Shown in pieces: positions 24,327 to 34,859 of a stretch of 64,000 bases of DNA. Position 1 is the stretch's first letter. The number at the start of each line of letters is the position of its first letter. A program made the position numbers and the translations under genes. The DNA lies in the NCBI RefSeq assembly GCF_021044565.1, contig NZ_CP087997.1, positions 2,666,001 to 2,730,000 of the forward strand, in the 5' to 3' direction. Below the pieces are notes generated by a model, which worked only from the letters and a program-made list of their open reading frames with translations, did no database searches and had not been told where the DNA came from. This DNA comes from Subtercola endophyticus. GTDB lineage: Bacteria > Actinomycetota > Actinomycetes > Actinomycetales > Microbacteriaceae.

Positions 24327-25562
24327 ATGGCTCTGGATAATTCTGCCTTGCTCGAGCTGCTTGGCCAACTGAAACTCACTGATGTCAGCGACCGGGTCAG
24401 GGTCGCGACCGAAACGCTGTACCAGGAACTGATCGACGCGGAAGCTGCCGCGTTCATCGGCGCCGGACCCTACGAACGCAGTACCGATCGGGTCACGCAA
24501 CGAAACGGGGTCCGGCAACGCCTGCTGACCACGACGGCTGGGGATCTGCAGTTGAAGATCCCGAAACTGCGGGCGGGCACGTTCTTCCCGTCGCTGCTGG
24601 AACGACGCCGCCGAGTTGATCAGGCACTGTTCGCGGTCGTGATGGAGGCGTACCTGCACGGCGTCTCGACCCGAAAGGTCGATGACCTCGTGAAAGCGCT
24701 CGGCGCTGACACGGGCATATCGAAGTCGGAGGTGTCACGCATCTGCGCTGACCTCGACCAGGAGGTTGCTGCGTTCCGGGATCGTGACCTGACCGGGCAG
24801 GCGTACCCGTACGTGTTCCTCGACGCGACGTATTGCAAAGCACGCGTGAATCATCGGGTCGTGTCACAGGCGATCGTTGTCGCGGTCGGTGTCGCCGCTG
24901 ACGGGCACCGTGAAGTCCTCGGTTTCGACGTCGGTGACAGCGAAAACGAGGCATTCTGGACCGAGTTCCTCCGCGGCCTGAAAGCCCGCGGCCTGAACGG
25001 CGTGAGGCTCGTGATCTCCGACGCGCACGCCGGCCTGATCAAGGCGATCACCGTGACGGTGCAGGGTGCGTCGTGGCAGCGGTGCCGGGTGCATTTCATG
25101 CGCAACGTGCTCGCGGTGATCCCGAAAGGATCGCAGGAGATGGTTGGCTCGATCATTCGCACGATCTTCGCCCAACCCGACAAAGAGCATGTGAATGGCC
25201 AGTTCGACGAGGTCACGAAAATGCTGGAACGCTCCCACCCGAAAGTCGCGACGATGCTGAACGACGCCCGCCCGGACCTGCTCGCGTTCGCGAGCTTCCC
25301 GCCGAAGCATTGGCGTCAGATCTGGTCCACGAACCCGCTGGAACGGGTGAACAAAGAAATCAAACGCCGCACCGACGTCGTCGGCGTGTTCCCGAACCCC
25401 GCCGCGATGCTCCGCCTCGCCGGATCTGTCCTCGTCGAGCAGCACGACGAATGGGAAGCCGGCGAGCGACGCTACTTTTCCGAAGCCTCAATGAAGGAAC
25501 TCGACACCACACTCAACGAGGTCGAGGAGGTGGTTGTTATCCCCGAACTCGCTGCCGCATAA
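24327..25562 (+). CDS. IS256-family (Mutator) transposase
   Basis: A full-length transposase of 411 residues from the ATG at 24327 (an in-frame start lies at 24312). The DDE catalytic core is visible: first Asp in YVFLDATYCKARV, second Asp in LVISDAHAGL, Glu in WSTNPLERVNKEIKRR. The family C/H motif appears as WQRCRVHFMRNVL. It has no frameshift or stop. It should cut and paste the surrounding element using an 8-bp staggered target. The gene carries its own GC-rich codon use, similar to the host. Confidence 0.96.
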   Translation: MALDNSALLELLGQLKLTDVSDRVRVATETLYQELIDAEAAAFIGAGPYERSTDRVTQRNGVRQRLLTTTAGDLQLKIPKLRAGTFFPSLLERRRRVDQALFAVVMEAYLHGVSTRKVDDLVKALGADTGISKSEVSRICADLDQEVAAFRDRDLTGQAYPYVFLDATYCKARVNHRVVSQAIVVAVGVAADGHREVLGFDVGDSENEAFWTEFLRGLKARGLNGVRLVISDAHAGLIKAITVTVQGASWQRCRVHFMRNVLAVIPKGSQEMVGSIIRTIFAQPDKEHVNGQFDEVTKMLERSHPKVATMLNDARPDLLAFASFPPKHWRQIWSTNPLERVNKEIKRRTDVVGVFPNPAAMLRLAGSVLVEQHDEWEAGERRYFSEASMKELDTTLNEVEEVVVIPELAAA

Positions 25563-25591
25563 TCAATGAATTGATCCCCGCACGGTGTCAA

Positions 25592-25620
25592 GAAACTCCA
25601 CCACTACGCGGGACGTGACC
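25592..25620. repeat. Right inverted repeat of the IS
   Basis: Inverse counterpart of 24203-24231; it lies directly against the right target copy at 25621-25628. Confidence 0.85.
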
Positions 25621-25764
25621 TTCTACTGCGACTCTGATTTCTGCCCGGCGGTCATCGGAGACACCGTTGTTTATCGGGATTCCATAGGCCATCTGACATC
25701 CACGTGGGCACTGACGATGACTCCGTTTCTGGTCAAGGCAATCAAATCTGCGATCAGTTCCTGA
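25621..25764 (+). pseudogene. Severed 3' end of the OafA-type acyltransferase gene
   Basis: Starting with the right target copy, the frame reads FYCDSDFCPAVIGDTVVYRD, then SIGHLTSTWA and ends ISS-stop. If the IS and one target copy are removed, it joins the 5' part in frame and gives a 714-residue protein. The segment matches the tail of the paralogue at 38272-40302 (CDPVIGNTLVYRDTSHITEVW). It supplies the conserved Asp and His of SGNH block V. It has no start codon or ribosome site and is presumably not translated. Confidence 0.92.
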
Positions 25765-25852
25765 CCTACATCGACAAGGGAAGAAGCCGACTGTCATCTC
25801 AGAAGATGTGACGGCGAGGTAACGGAGCAGACGGGCGAAGCAACACCCGAAG

Positions 25853-25963
25853 TCACGCCATCGAATCGGACTTCTGGTCGCGGAGGCAGAACGGACACAG
25901 AGTCTCTTGCCCGCGAACCATTACGAGATTGTGCTCTGAGCAGGTCTTGGCGATCGTAAGCAT
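25853..25963 (-). CDS. Possible 36-residue zinc-knuckle microprotein
   Basis: An ATG at 25963 has GGGGGA five bases upstream and opens a 36-codon frame. The product contains CSEH (Cys8, His11) and CPFC (Cys23, Cys26), a spacing suitable for one zinc ion, and reads MLTIAKTCSEHNLVMV at the start. It lies in the 301-bp gap 25765-26065, which otherwise shows no gene. A relic of a longer protein is the alternative. The good ribosome site is the main support for expression. Confidence 0.4.
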   Translation of the reverse strand: MLTIAKTCSEHNLVMVRGQETLCPFCLRDQKSDSMA

Positions 25964-26065
25964 GGTTCCCCCGGCGTGTCGGCTTGCTTCAGAGCCTGCG
26001 GCAGCGGGACTCCAGTTTGCAACACCCGGCACAACTCTTAATGAAATCGTCGATCGCCTGAAATG

Positions 26066-27469
26066 TCACTCGTCGAGCAAAGCCTCGACGTAGGCTCGCA
26101 GAGATTCGTCTACCAGGCCCGGCACAAAGCCGAGCGATTCGATCTTGTCGAGCGCCAATAGGCTGTTGGTGGGGCGCGGCGCGGCGCTTTTGCCATCGTA
26201 ATAAACCGTTGTACTGACGCCATCGACGGCGTCTGGCTGGCGGCCGGCCAATTCGAAAACACGACGGGCGACATCGGCCCACGATTGCGGCGGCCCTTCA
26301 CCTGAGAGGTTGTAGGTTCCGAATGGCGCCGCAGTGGTCAACAGAAAATCGATGGCACCAGCAATGTCTGCCGTGAACGTAAGACGACCGACCTGGTCAT
26401 CGACAACGCTCGGAGAAACGCCTCGGGCGGCCAACCCGACCATAGTGCGAACGAAATTCGGGCCGTCGCCCACCACCCAACTCGTTCTTACGATGTAGTG
26501 CCGTGCAACCGTCGACACCAGAGCATCGCCGGCAGCTTTGGTCTGACCGTAGACGCTAAGCGGACTAAGGGGCTCGTCTTCGTGATGTTCGCGCGCTAGA
26601 CCGTCAAAAACATAGTCGCTCGACACATGAACAATAACGAAGGAGTGCTTTTGTGCTTCCATGACCAACTGCGCGACCCCCGAAACATTCGTGCGCCAGG
26701 CCTCTACGCGCCCTTCGGGGGTCTCTGCGGCATCCGTCGCAGTGAAAGCCGATGCGTTTACAACGACGCGGTAGTCCGACCAGCGCACGCCAGCGAAGCT
26801 CCGCGGATCAGAGAGGTCGAACTCATCACGGCCCAGAAACTCTGCCTCCGGCCACTTGTGACGTAACGCTCTGCCCAGTTGCCCGTTCGCGCCCAGAACG
26901 AGCACTTTTCTGGATGCGACCGGCATCACTTTGCCGAGTCGGGGATGATCGCGGTCTTTCTCGCTGAGCTCGGCGTCGTCGAGATCGATCGGCCATGGAA
27001 TCGCCACGGTTTCGTCGGCCAGGTTCAGAAACGTGTATGAGGCGTGAGGACTCCAGTGTTCGTTCACGAGATAGGAATACGACGTGTCGTTGTCAAGCGT
27101 CTGATAAGAGTTGCCGACTCCGCGGGGCACGAAAACCGCCTGACCCGGGCCGATCTCCACGGTGAAGACGGCGCCGAAACTCTCACCCTCGCGAAGGTCC
27201 ACCCACCCGCCGAACACACGACCCGTAGTGACCGAGACGAATTTGTCCCATGGCTCGGCGTGGATGCCTCGAGTAGTGCCCGCCAGGGCATTGAACGACA
27301 CATTGTTCTGAACAGGGCCGAAATCGGGCAGACCGGCCGCGACCATTTTTTCGCGCTGCCAGTTTTCTTTGAACCAGCCGCGATTGTCTGCATGAACCGG
27401 CAGTTGCACTAGCAGCAGCCCAGGAATCGGTGTAGCGGTTACTGTCAACGATGCGGGTTCGTTACTCAT
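26066..27469 (-). CDS. rmlCD: Fused dTDP-4-dehydrorhamnose 3,5-epimerase / reductase
   Basis: Two enzymes in one 467-residue chain, the last two steps of dTDP-L-rhamnose synthesis. Residues 1-185 are an RmlC cupin with FKENWQREKM, TTRGIHAEPWDKFVSV (catalytic His70) and FVPRGVGNSYQTL. Residues 187-467 are an RmlD short-chain reductase with LGANGQLGRAL (nucleotide loop 193-199), VVNASAFTATDAAE, SSDYVFDG and a YxxxK in VYGQTKAAGD. The fusion is known in related actinobacteria. Its ATG directly abuts the rmlB stop with no gap, and GGGG lies seven bases upstream. Confidence 0.95.
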   Translation of the reverse strand: MSNEPASLTVTATPIPGLLLVQLPVHADNRGWFKENWQREKMVAAGLPDFGPVQNNVSFNALAGTTRGIHAEPWDKFVSVTTGRVFGGWVDLREGESFGAVFTVEIGPGQAVFVPRGVGNSYQTLDNDTSYSYLVNEHWSPHASYTFLNLADETVAIPWPIDLDDAELSEKDRDHPRLGKVMPVASRKVLVLGANGQLGRALRHKWPEAEFLGRDEFDLSDPRSFAGVRWSDYRVVVNASAFTATDAAETPEGRVEAWRTNVSGVAQLVMEAQKHSFVIVHVSSDYVFDGLAREHHEDEPLSPLSVYGQTKAAGDALVSTVARHYIVRTSWVVGDGPNFVRTMVGLAARGVSPSVVDDQVGRLTFTADIAGAIDFLLTTAAPFGTYNLSGEGPPQSWADVARRVFELAGRQPDAVDGVSTTVYYDGKSAAPRPTNSLLALDKIESLGFVPGLVDESLRAYVEALLDE

Positions 27470-29342
<1,873 letters not shown>

Positions 29343-29530
29343 CGCACCAGCATGAAGGATGAGTCGGTGTTCAGCCAAATCGACGATCTCCTCCAACTCA
29401 CTGGCAAAGAAGTGGCGCCTCCCCGTAGGCTTGGATCTCCCTAGAAATCTCCGTCGAAGAAGCCGGTTCACGACGAACTCCGGAGGACTCACGTGCAAAC
29501 ACATTCGACCAGACCGCTTGGGGCGATTTG

Positions 29531-30352
29531 ATGGCGAAGAATCGAACCAGCCGGGTGTCGTGGTTGATCGTCGGCATCGTGGCCTTTCTGTGTCTCGATG
29601 CGGCACTCGTCGTGCTTGCGTTTCAACCTCGAGTGGGTACCCAATCTCTGACAACTTCGCCGCCCAAGACCTTCCCGAGCGAATCGCCCGCTCCGACCTC
29701 ATCCGTGAGCCCTACTCCGACTCCAGGAGCGGGATCGACGGACCCGACTATCCCCGCCCCAACCACTGGCGCTGACTTTCGTCTTCTCGGTCTGACGACC
29801 GATGGAATCGGGTTTCGAGCAACGAAGGGCAGTTGCGACAGCGGCACAAGCGTCGTCGAGAGAACGCGCGACGGAGGAGTCACGTGGGTAAAGGCAAACC
29901 CTAGTGACCTGGCCATTCGCGAAACCGACTCGTTGACGGTGGTCGACGAGTCTCACGTCGACCTGCTCGCTCACATCGGCGATGACTGTTCCCTTTCGGC
30001 CGTGTCGACGTACACACAGGGCGAATTCTGGCAGGCTTACCCCAATCGCACCTCGTCTCTCAGTGTCGCGCCTGCGCCCTCAAGCAGTCCGCTCAGCGGT
30101 GTCTATGCAGTGGCGGAGTCAGATGCTCTCAACGTCGTCGCCCGATTCGGTGATGCAGCCTGCGACGGACTGCTGATCGAAAGCGTACCTTCGATCAGTT
30201 CCTCCGACCCAGACTCGCTGGGCTGCCTCACCGAAGTCACCCAACCCACACCAATCGCTGTGGCCATCAACGCGTCCACACTCTGGATCTGGGCTGGCAA
30301 ATCTCTTTACACATCGTCTGATCTGGGCGCGAGCTGGAAAGTTGCAGCCTAA
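29531..30352 (+). CDS. Membrane-anchored extracellular protein with Asp-box repeats
   Basis: A single N-terminal helix (about 10-32), then a Pro/Thr/Ser-rich stalk to residue 80, then a globular domain. The domain contains Asp-box-like turns: [10 protein letters not shown], and [11 protein letters not shown] at the C-terminus, as found in BNR/sialidase beta-propellers and photosynthesis-assembly-type proteins. It is too short for a full six-blade propeller. Four Cys in the domain could form two disulfides outside the cell. It is divergent to rmlA and convergent to mqo. Function unknown; a carbohydrate-facing role fits the neighbours. Confidence 0.72.
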   Translation: MAKNRTSRVSWLIVGIVAFLCLDAALVVLAFQPRVGTQSLTTSPPKTFPSESPAPTSSVSPTPTPGAGSTDPTIPAPTTGADFRLLGLTTDGIGFRATKGSCDSGTSVVERTRDGGVTWVKANPSDLAIRETDSLTVVDESHVDLLAHIGDDCSLSAVSTYTQGEFWQAYPNRTSSLSVAPAPSSSPLSGVYAVAESDALNVVARFGDAACDGLLIESVPSISSSDPDSLGCLTEVTQPTPIAVAINASTLWIWAGKSLYTSSDLGASWKVAA

Positions 30353-30408
30353 GAAATCGTCAGAGCGCAGGGGTAGAGCCGACAGAAAAACGCTGACGGA
30401 GATGAACG

Positions 30409-31890
30409 CTAGACGGAAATATCGAGAACCTTCGCAGTCTCAGCCAGGGTCTTCTTCGCCTTCGTAGGGGCGTCGTTCAGCGTGGTGCCAAGCGACGGAA
30501 TCATTTTCTTGAGGCTCGGCAGCCAGGAGTCGTAACGGTCGGGGAAGCACCGGCTGATCAGATCCAGCATGATCGGCACTGCGGTTGACGCTCCCGGGGA
30601 TGCGCCGAGCAGCCCCGCGATTGACCCGTCGGCAGCGGTGATCACCTCGGTACCGAACTGCAAGACTCCGCCGCGCTGTGCGTCTTTCTTCATGACTTGA
30701 ACACGCTGACCGGCGGTTATCAAATACCAGTCTTTCGCCTCGGCGGTAGGCATGAATTCGCGAAGCGCTTTCATCTTCTTTGATCTGCTCGCAAAGACTT
30801 CGCTGATGAGGTATTTCAGAAGATCGAGATTGTCTCGTGCCACTGCGAGCATGGGACCGATGTTGCCGGGCCGAATCGACCGAGGAAGGTCGAACCACGA
30901 CCCCGACTTCAGAAATTTTGGACTGAACCCGGCGTAGGGGCCGAACAGCAACGATGATTCGCCGTCGACGACCCGCTTATCAAGGTGCGGAACTGACATG
31001 GGCGGCGCGCCTACGGCCGCCTTTCCGTAAACCTTCGCTTGGTGCTCGCGCACCACGCTCGGGTTGTCGGTTCGAAGAAACTCTCCGCTGATGGGAAACC
31101 CACCAAACCCCTTTGCCTCAGGGATACCCGACTTCTGCAACAAGTGCAGCGCGCCGCCGCCCGCGCCCACGAACACGAAGCGCGCGTTGACCGTCGTGCG
31201 TGTTCCCCCGACGAGCTGACGCACGGAGACGTTCCATGTTCCGTCTCTCTGTTTCTTTAGACCGGTGACACTCCGACCGGTGAGCAATTCGGCCCCGTTC
31301 GACACGAGATAGTCGAACAACTGCTTCGTCAACGAACCGAAGTCGACATCGGTGCCGGCGGCCACTCGCGTTGCGGCAACAACCTCACTCTTGGCGCGAT
31401 CGCGCATCAACAGCGGCGACCAACCGTAGATGACACGCGGATCATCAGAGAACTCGATGCCCTCGAACAACGGCTCTACGCGAAGTGCTTCGTAGCGCTT
31501 CCGTAAGTAGTCGACGTTGGCTTCGCCCGAGACGAACGTCATGTGTGGTGTTGCATTGATGAATGTCTCAGGCGCGTCAATCAGACCTTGCTCGATCAGG
31601 TATGACCAGAGCTGGCGGCTCACTTGAAACTGCTCGTTGATCGCCAGGGCCTTGGAGCTCTCTACCGAGCCGTCTTTCGCCTGAGGCATGTAGTTCAGCT
31701 CGCATAGTGCCGCGTGACCCGTGCCTGCGTTGTTCCACGGATTCGAACTCTCAAGCGCAACGTCAGAGAGCTTCTCGTAAATCGTGATCGACCAATCGGG
31801 CTGCAACCGCTTGATCAGCGCGCCGAGGGTGGCACTCATGATGCCACCACCGATAAGAACAACGTCAGTGGGTTCCGTAGTTGAGGTCAC
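30409..31890 (-). CDS. mqo: Malate:quinone oxidoreductase
   Basis: Peripheral-membrane FAD enzyme that oxidises malate to oxaloacetate and passes electrons to quinone. The FAD-binding start [21 protein letters not shown] is followed by [21 protein letters not shown], which is diagnostic for Mqo. [46 protein letters not shown] and a C-terminal [19 protein letters not shown] follow. Length 493 is normal. It starts with a GTG. This is a central-metabolism gene lying between sugar genes, so the locus may have been inserted around it or it marks an older chromosomal order. Confidence 0.97.
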   Translation of the reverse strand: MTSTTEPTDVVLIGGGIMSATLGALIKRLQPDWSITIYEKLSDVALESSNPWNNAGTGHAALCELNYMPQAKDGSVESSKALAINEQFQVSRQLWSYLIEQGLIDAPETFINATPHMTFVSGEANVDYLRKRYEALRVEPLFEGIEFSDDPRVIYGWSPLLMRDRAKSEVVAATRVAAGTDVDFGSLTKQLFDYLVSNGAELLTGRSVTGLKKQRDGTWNVSVRQLVGGTRTTVNARFVFVGAGGGALHLLQKSGIPEAKGFGGFPISGEFLRTDNPSVVREHQAKVYGKAAVGAPPMSVPHLDKRVVDGESSLLFGPYAGFSPKFLKSGSWFDLPRSIRPGNIGPMLAVARDNLDLLKYLISEVFASRSKKMKALREFMPTAEAKDWYLITAGQRVQVMKKDAQRGGVLQFGTEVITAADGSIAGLLGASPGASTAVPIMLDLISRCFPDRYDSWLPSLKKMIPSLGTTLNDAPTKAKKTLAETAKVLDISV

Positions 31891-31946
31891 CCAACAATTC
31901 TAAGACCTCACCCGGCTCGCCCCGGCGACGCCCGGAGAGTCACAGG

Positions 31947-33260
31947 TTAAGGACGCCCCAGACCTCGGTACTCCCAGCCGGCAGCCCGCCATGCGTTCGG
32001 GTCGAGGCAGTTGCGGCCGTCAATGACATAAGGCCTGTTGACGATTTCGGCGATATCAGCCGGTATGAGCTCGCGAAAGTGTTTCCACTCGGTGACCACG
32101 ACCACCGCGTCGGCACCGGTAAGCGCGGCCGTAATGTCATGCGTGTAGGCGAGCTGCGGATGCGTTCGCTGAGCGTTCGCGATCGCCTCCGGGTCGGTCG
32201 CGATGACATCGGCACCGAGACCCTTCAGCTTTGCCGCCACGTCGAGTGCGGGTGAGTCGCGAATGTCGTCGGAATCCGGCTTGAATGCCAAGCCGAGCAC
32301 GGCAACTCGTTTGCCGAAGACTTCCCCGCCGAACGACTCGATGACAAGATCGACCACTTTCTGCCGGCGACGTAAGTTGATAGCGTCCACTTCTTTTAGG
32401 AATGCGACTGACTCGCCGCGCCCGAGCTCCTCGGCGCGAGCAGTGAACGCACGAATGTCTTTGGGCAGGCATCCACCACCGAATCCAACTCCCGCGTTCA
32501 AGAACCGGCGACCGATTCGCGCGTCAAAACCGATGGCGTCAGCCAGGCGGGTGACGTCGGCGCCGGTGCTTTCGGCTATTTCGGCCATCGCATTGATAAA
32601 TGAGATTTTAGTGGCAAGAAACGCATTGGCCGACACCTTCACGAGTTCTGCTGTGGCGTAGTCAGTAACAACGAGAGGAGTGTCTCGGGCGAGCGCGACC
32701 GCGTAGACCTCGTCGAGCAACGCCGTCGCCCGCTCGCCGGCATCACCAGCGGGCACACCGTAGACCAGGCGGTCGGGGCTGATCGTATCTTGCACGGCAA
32801 AGCCCTCGCGCAGAAACTCAGGATTCCAGGCCAACACAGCCTCCGACCCCGAATCGGCGATCATCGACGCGAGACGGGCTGCGGTTCCGACCGGAACCGT
32901 CGATTTACCGGCAACCAGGTCGCCATCGCTCAAATAGGGGATGAGCGCTTCGAGCGCGGCGTCGACGTACGTGAGGTCCGCTGCATACTCTCCCTTTTTC
33001 TGCGGTGTGCCTACGGCCACGAAATGGATTTGCGCCCCGCGCACTGCCGACATGTCGGTCGTGAACGAAAGTCTGCCCGAACCGATGCCGGCCGCGAGAA
33101 TCTCGGGTAACCCTGGCTCGAAGAACGGTGCAGTGCCCGAAGCCAACATCGCGACCTTGTTCTCGTCGACGTCAATGCCGACGACCTCGTGACCGAGTTC
33201 GGCCATCGCCGCCGCGTGAACTGCCCCCAAATAGCCACACCCGATGACCGAAACCTTCAT
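31947..33260 (-). CDS. ugd: UDP-glucose 6-dehydrogenase
   Basis: Converts UDP-glucose to UDP-glucuronate, the acidic sugar donor for many capsules. MKVSVIGCGYLGAVHAAAMAELGH is the NAD-binding start, followed by VAVGTPQ, KSTVPVGT, NPEFLREG, ELVKVSANAFLATKISFIN (Lys208) and GFGGGCLPKDI with catalytic Cys264. The C-terminal UDP-binding domain has AVLGLAFKPDSDDIRDSPA. Length 437 is standard. AAAGGG lies eight bases before the ATG. It suggests glucuronate in the polymer, in line with the two lyase-like secreted proteins. Confidence 0.96.
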   Translation of the reverse strand: MKVSVIGCGYLGAVHAAAMAELGHEVVGIDVDENKVAMLASGTAPFFEPGLPEILAAGIGSGRLSFTTDMSAVRGAQIHFVAVGTPQKKGEYAADLTYVDAALEALIPYLSDGDLVAGKSTVPVGTAARLASMIADSGSEAVLAWNPEFLREGFAVQDTISPDRLVYGVPAGDAGERATALLDEVYAVALARDTPLVVTDYATAELVKVSANAFLATKISFINAMAEIAESTGADVTRLADAIGFDARIGRRFLNAGVGFGGGCLPKDIRAFTARAEELGRGESVAFLKEVDAINLRRRQKVVDLVIESFGGEVFGKRVAVLGLAFKPDSDDIRDSPALDVAAKLKGLGADVIATDPEAIANAQRTHPQLAYTHDITAALTGADAVVVVTEWKHFRELIPADIAEIVNRPYVIDGRNCLDPNAWRAAGWEYRGLGRP

Positions 33261-33436
33261 ATTCGCTACCCTTTGTTGCCTAACCGAACGTCACAGCGCT
33301 GTGCTTACGAGTCATTCATACCAGGTGCGTGTTTCGAATAGGTCTCGCGGTCGCACGACTCGTACTGCCAGCCGTGCGAGTTGCGCATTTCGGGCAGCGC
33401 CACGTCTGGTACGACGCGAAGATAGACTCGATCGGT

Positions 33437-34384
33437 ATGGGCGTACCAGAGGCGACCGAGCACGAAATTACGCTCGGGCAGCGCGAGGCTGTCGACCTTG
33501 CCACCGCCTGGGTGTCGTATCGAGCGGCTCGGCTCGGCATTCGCACGCTCGTTCTCAAGGGCCCGGTCGCTGCCCAGCAACGATTACGCGCGCAAAAGCT
33601 CTCCGCCGATGTCGACGTGCTGGTTGAGCCGCATCAGGTTCAGCGTCTGGCCGCCGAGCTCGAGACCGCCGGCTGGCAAGAGCGATTTACTCCGGCCATC
33701 CCGTGGCTGATCGAGCTGCACTCCACAACGCTCATTCACGAGAATTGGCCGATAGATATCGACGTTCACCACTACTGGCCCGGGTTTTTGGGCGACAGAA
33801 CGGTGATCTTCGATGAGCTCTGGAACACGAGGTCTCGGCACGAAATCGCCGGGATCACCGTCTTCGCCCCCGATCGAGTGTCGAATAGTCTCGTTCTTGC
33901 GTTGCATGCGCTTCGCCGGCCCGCCGCAGAGTCCCGTCTCGACGAGATCCCGATACTGGTCAAGGCGGTTCAGCGCGAGGGAATCACCACAGACCAACTG
34001 ACATCACGAGCGTTGGCCTTAGGCGCTACGCAGACAGCGCGACCGTTTCTGCGGCGCCTCGGTGCAGTGATCCCGACCGACCTCTCGCCGAGCGAGGAAC
34101 TGCGGCTCTGGAACCTCAATGCGAATTCGAAAGGTCACACGCGAGCTTGGCTCTTAGCGGTGGCCCAGGCCCCGTGGCACACGAAGACCGCCGTTTTGTT
34201 TCGGGCCGCCTTTCCGCGGCCGTCCGAGCTGCGCGGGCTCCATCCCGAGCTCGAGCCGGGATGGAGGGGCCTGATTCGAGGGTGGGTCAACCGAATCGCC
34301 AACGGACTTCGGGAGATTCCTCGGGCGATCTCCGAGGTTTCGAGATTCGCAGCGGTCAATAGAAACCGCAGATACAAGCCATGA
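33437..34384 (+). CDS. NTP_transf_5-type nucleotidyltransferase family protein
   Basis: The motif IRTLVLKGPVAAQQRLRAQKLSADVDVLVEPHQVQRLAAEL matches the uncharacterised nucleotidyltransferase family (NTP_transf_5): KGP, then S-x-D-x-D-x-L with two metal-binding Asp. ELHSTTLIHENWPIDIDVHHYWPGF follows, as usual. Such proteins accompany PqqD-like chaperones and HprK-like kinases in peptide and exopolysaccharide loci. Its stop overlaps the PqqD-like start by four bases (ATGA). The start at 33437 (MGVPEATEH) is a choice by composition; the frame opens at 33329. The substrate, peptide or sugar phosphate, is not known. Confidence 0.83.
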   Translation: MGVPEATEHEITLGQREAVDLATAWVSYRAARLGIRTLVLKGPVAAQQRLRAQKLSADVDVLVEPHQVQRLAAELETAGWQERFTPAIPWLIELHSTTLIHENWPIDIDVHHYWPGFLGDRTVIFDELWNTRSRHEIAGITVFAPDRVSNSLVLALHALRRPAAESRLDEIPILVKAVQREGITTDQLTSRALALGATQTARPFLRRLGAVIPTDLSPSEELRLWNLNANSKGHTRAWLLAVAQAPWHTKTAVLFRAAFPRPSELRGLHPELEPGWRGLIRGWVNRIANGLREIPRAISEVSRFAAVNRNRRYKP

Positions 34385-34680
34385 CGGCCCTGTCTCGTGA
34401 GACTCACGTGCGACGGCGCGAACACGTTGCCGTCGTCGACAAGTCCGATGAGCTGATCATCCTGGCCCTTGATCAACGGTCTTGTGAGCCGTTGGCGATT
34501 TCGGAGACGGGGATCGAAATCTGGCGGTCACTGACCACCTCATTTCAGACGATCTCAGCGATCGCGGCTCTTATCTCGGGTGAGATGCGAGTCGATTCAC
34601 GCGAAATCGAGACGGATATCATACAATTCATATCTGTACTAGTTTCGAAAGGCGTGGTCGAACGTGGCGACCGCGCATAA
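34381..34680 (+). CDS. PqqD-family peptide-binding protein
   Basis: A 99-residue protein with the PqqD/RiPP-recognition-element layout. A beta-hairpin (VAVVDKSDELIILALDQRS) is followed by the characteristic LAISETGIEIWRSLTTSFQTISAIAALI helix, then VDSREIETDIIQFISVLVSKGVVERG winged-helix text. PqqD proteins bind leader peptides and hand them to modifying enzymes. The gene is translationally coupled to the upstream nucleotidyltransferase and followed 35 bp later by a 33-residue hydrophobic peptide gene. No radical-SAM or cyclase gene is nearby, so a typical RiPP pathway is not complete here. Confidence 0.85.
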   Translation: MTALSRETHVRRREHVAVVDKSDELIILALDQRSCEPLAISETGIEIWRSLTTSFQTISAIAALISGEMRVDSREIETDIIQFISVLVSKGVVERGDRA

Positions 34681-34715
34681 TTGTTTGAACGGGACGATAC
34701 GGGGGTGCAGGCTCA

Positions 34716-34817
34716 ATGGCTGATACAAGCTGGGCTGTCTATTTGATCGGCGTCGTTTCCGTTGTCGCTACGGTCTGGGTCATCATCGGCACTATCGTTC
34801 TCGCTCGTCGAAAGTAA
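34716..34817 (+). CDS. 33-residue single-helix membrane peptide
   Basis: From the ATG at 34716 the frame encodes MADTSWAVYLIGVV, a further hydrophobic run, and ends IVLARRK-stop. One helix of about 23 residues followed by a basic tail gives a clear N-out, C-in single-span topology. GGGGG lies about ten bases upstream, somewhat far. It is the last gene of a probable three-gene unit with the nucleotidyltransferase and PqqD-like protein. It lacks Cys, Ser-rich cores or a leader-like charged region, so a membrane partner or anchor seems more likely than a precursor peptide; both are open. Confidence 0.55.
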   Translation: MADTSWAVYLIGVVSVVATVWVIIGTIVLARRK

Positions 34818-34859
34818 CCAGTGGCTTCTGAAGATTCGTCCGCCACATCCGGCTAGCGA

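Larger units (their letters stand above)
24203..25620 (+). mobile_element. Complete IS256-family insertion sequence, 1418 bp
   Basis: Bounded by TTCTACTG duplications. The ends form imperfect inverted repeats: the left starts GGTTGCGTCCCCGTGAGTGG and the right, read inward, GGTCACGTCCCGCGTAGTGG. The shared AGTGGTGGA then runs on into (A/G)TTTC. It contains one full transposase gene on the same strand as the disrupted gene. All parts look intact, so it may still be mobile. Confidence 0.93.

Noticed and set aside
26066..27469. RmlC-RmlD boundary as a frameshift or assembly joining of two genes
   Set aside because: The reading frame is continuous with an ordinary linker, and such fusions are known in related bacteria.
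34716..34817. Lasso or other RiPP precursor peptide
   Set aside because: It is a plain transmembrane helix with a basic tail; there is no leader/core split and no cyclase or protease gene nearby. Kept as a membrane microprotein.
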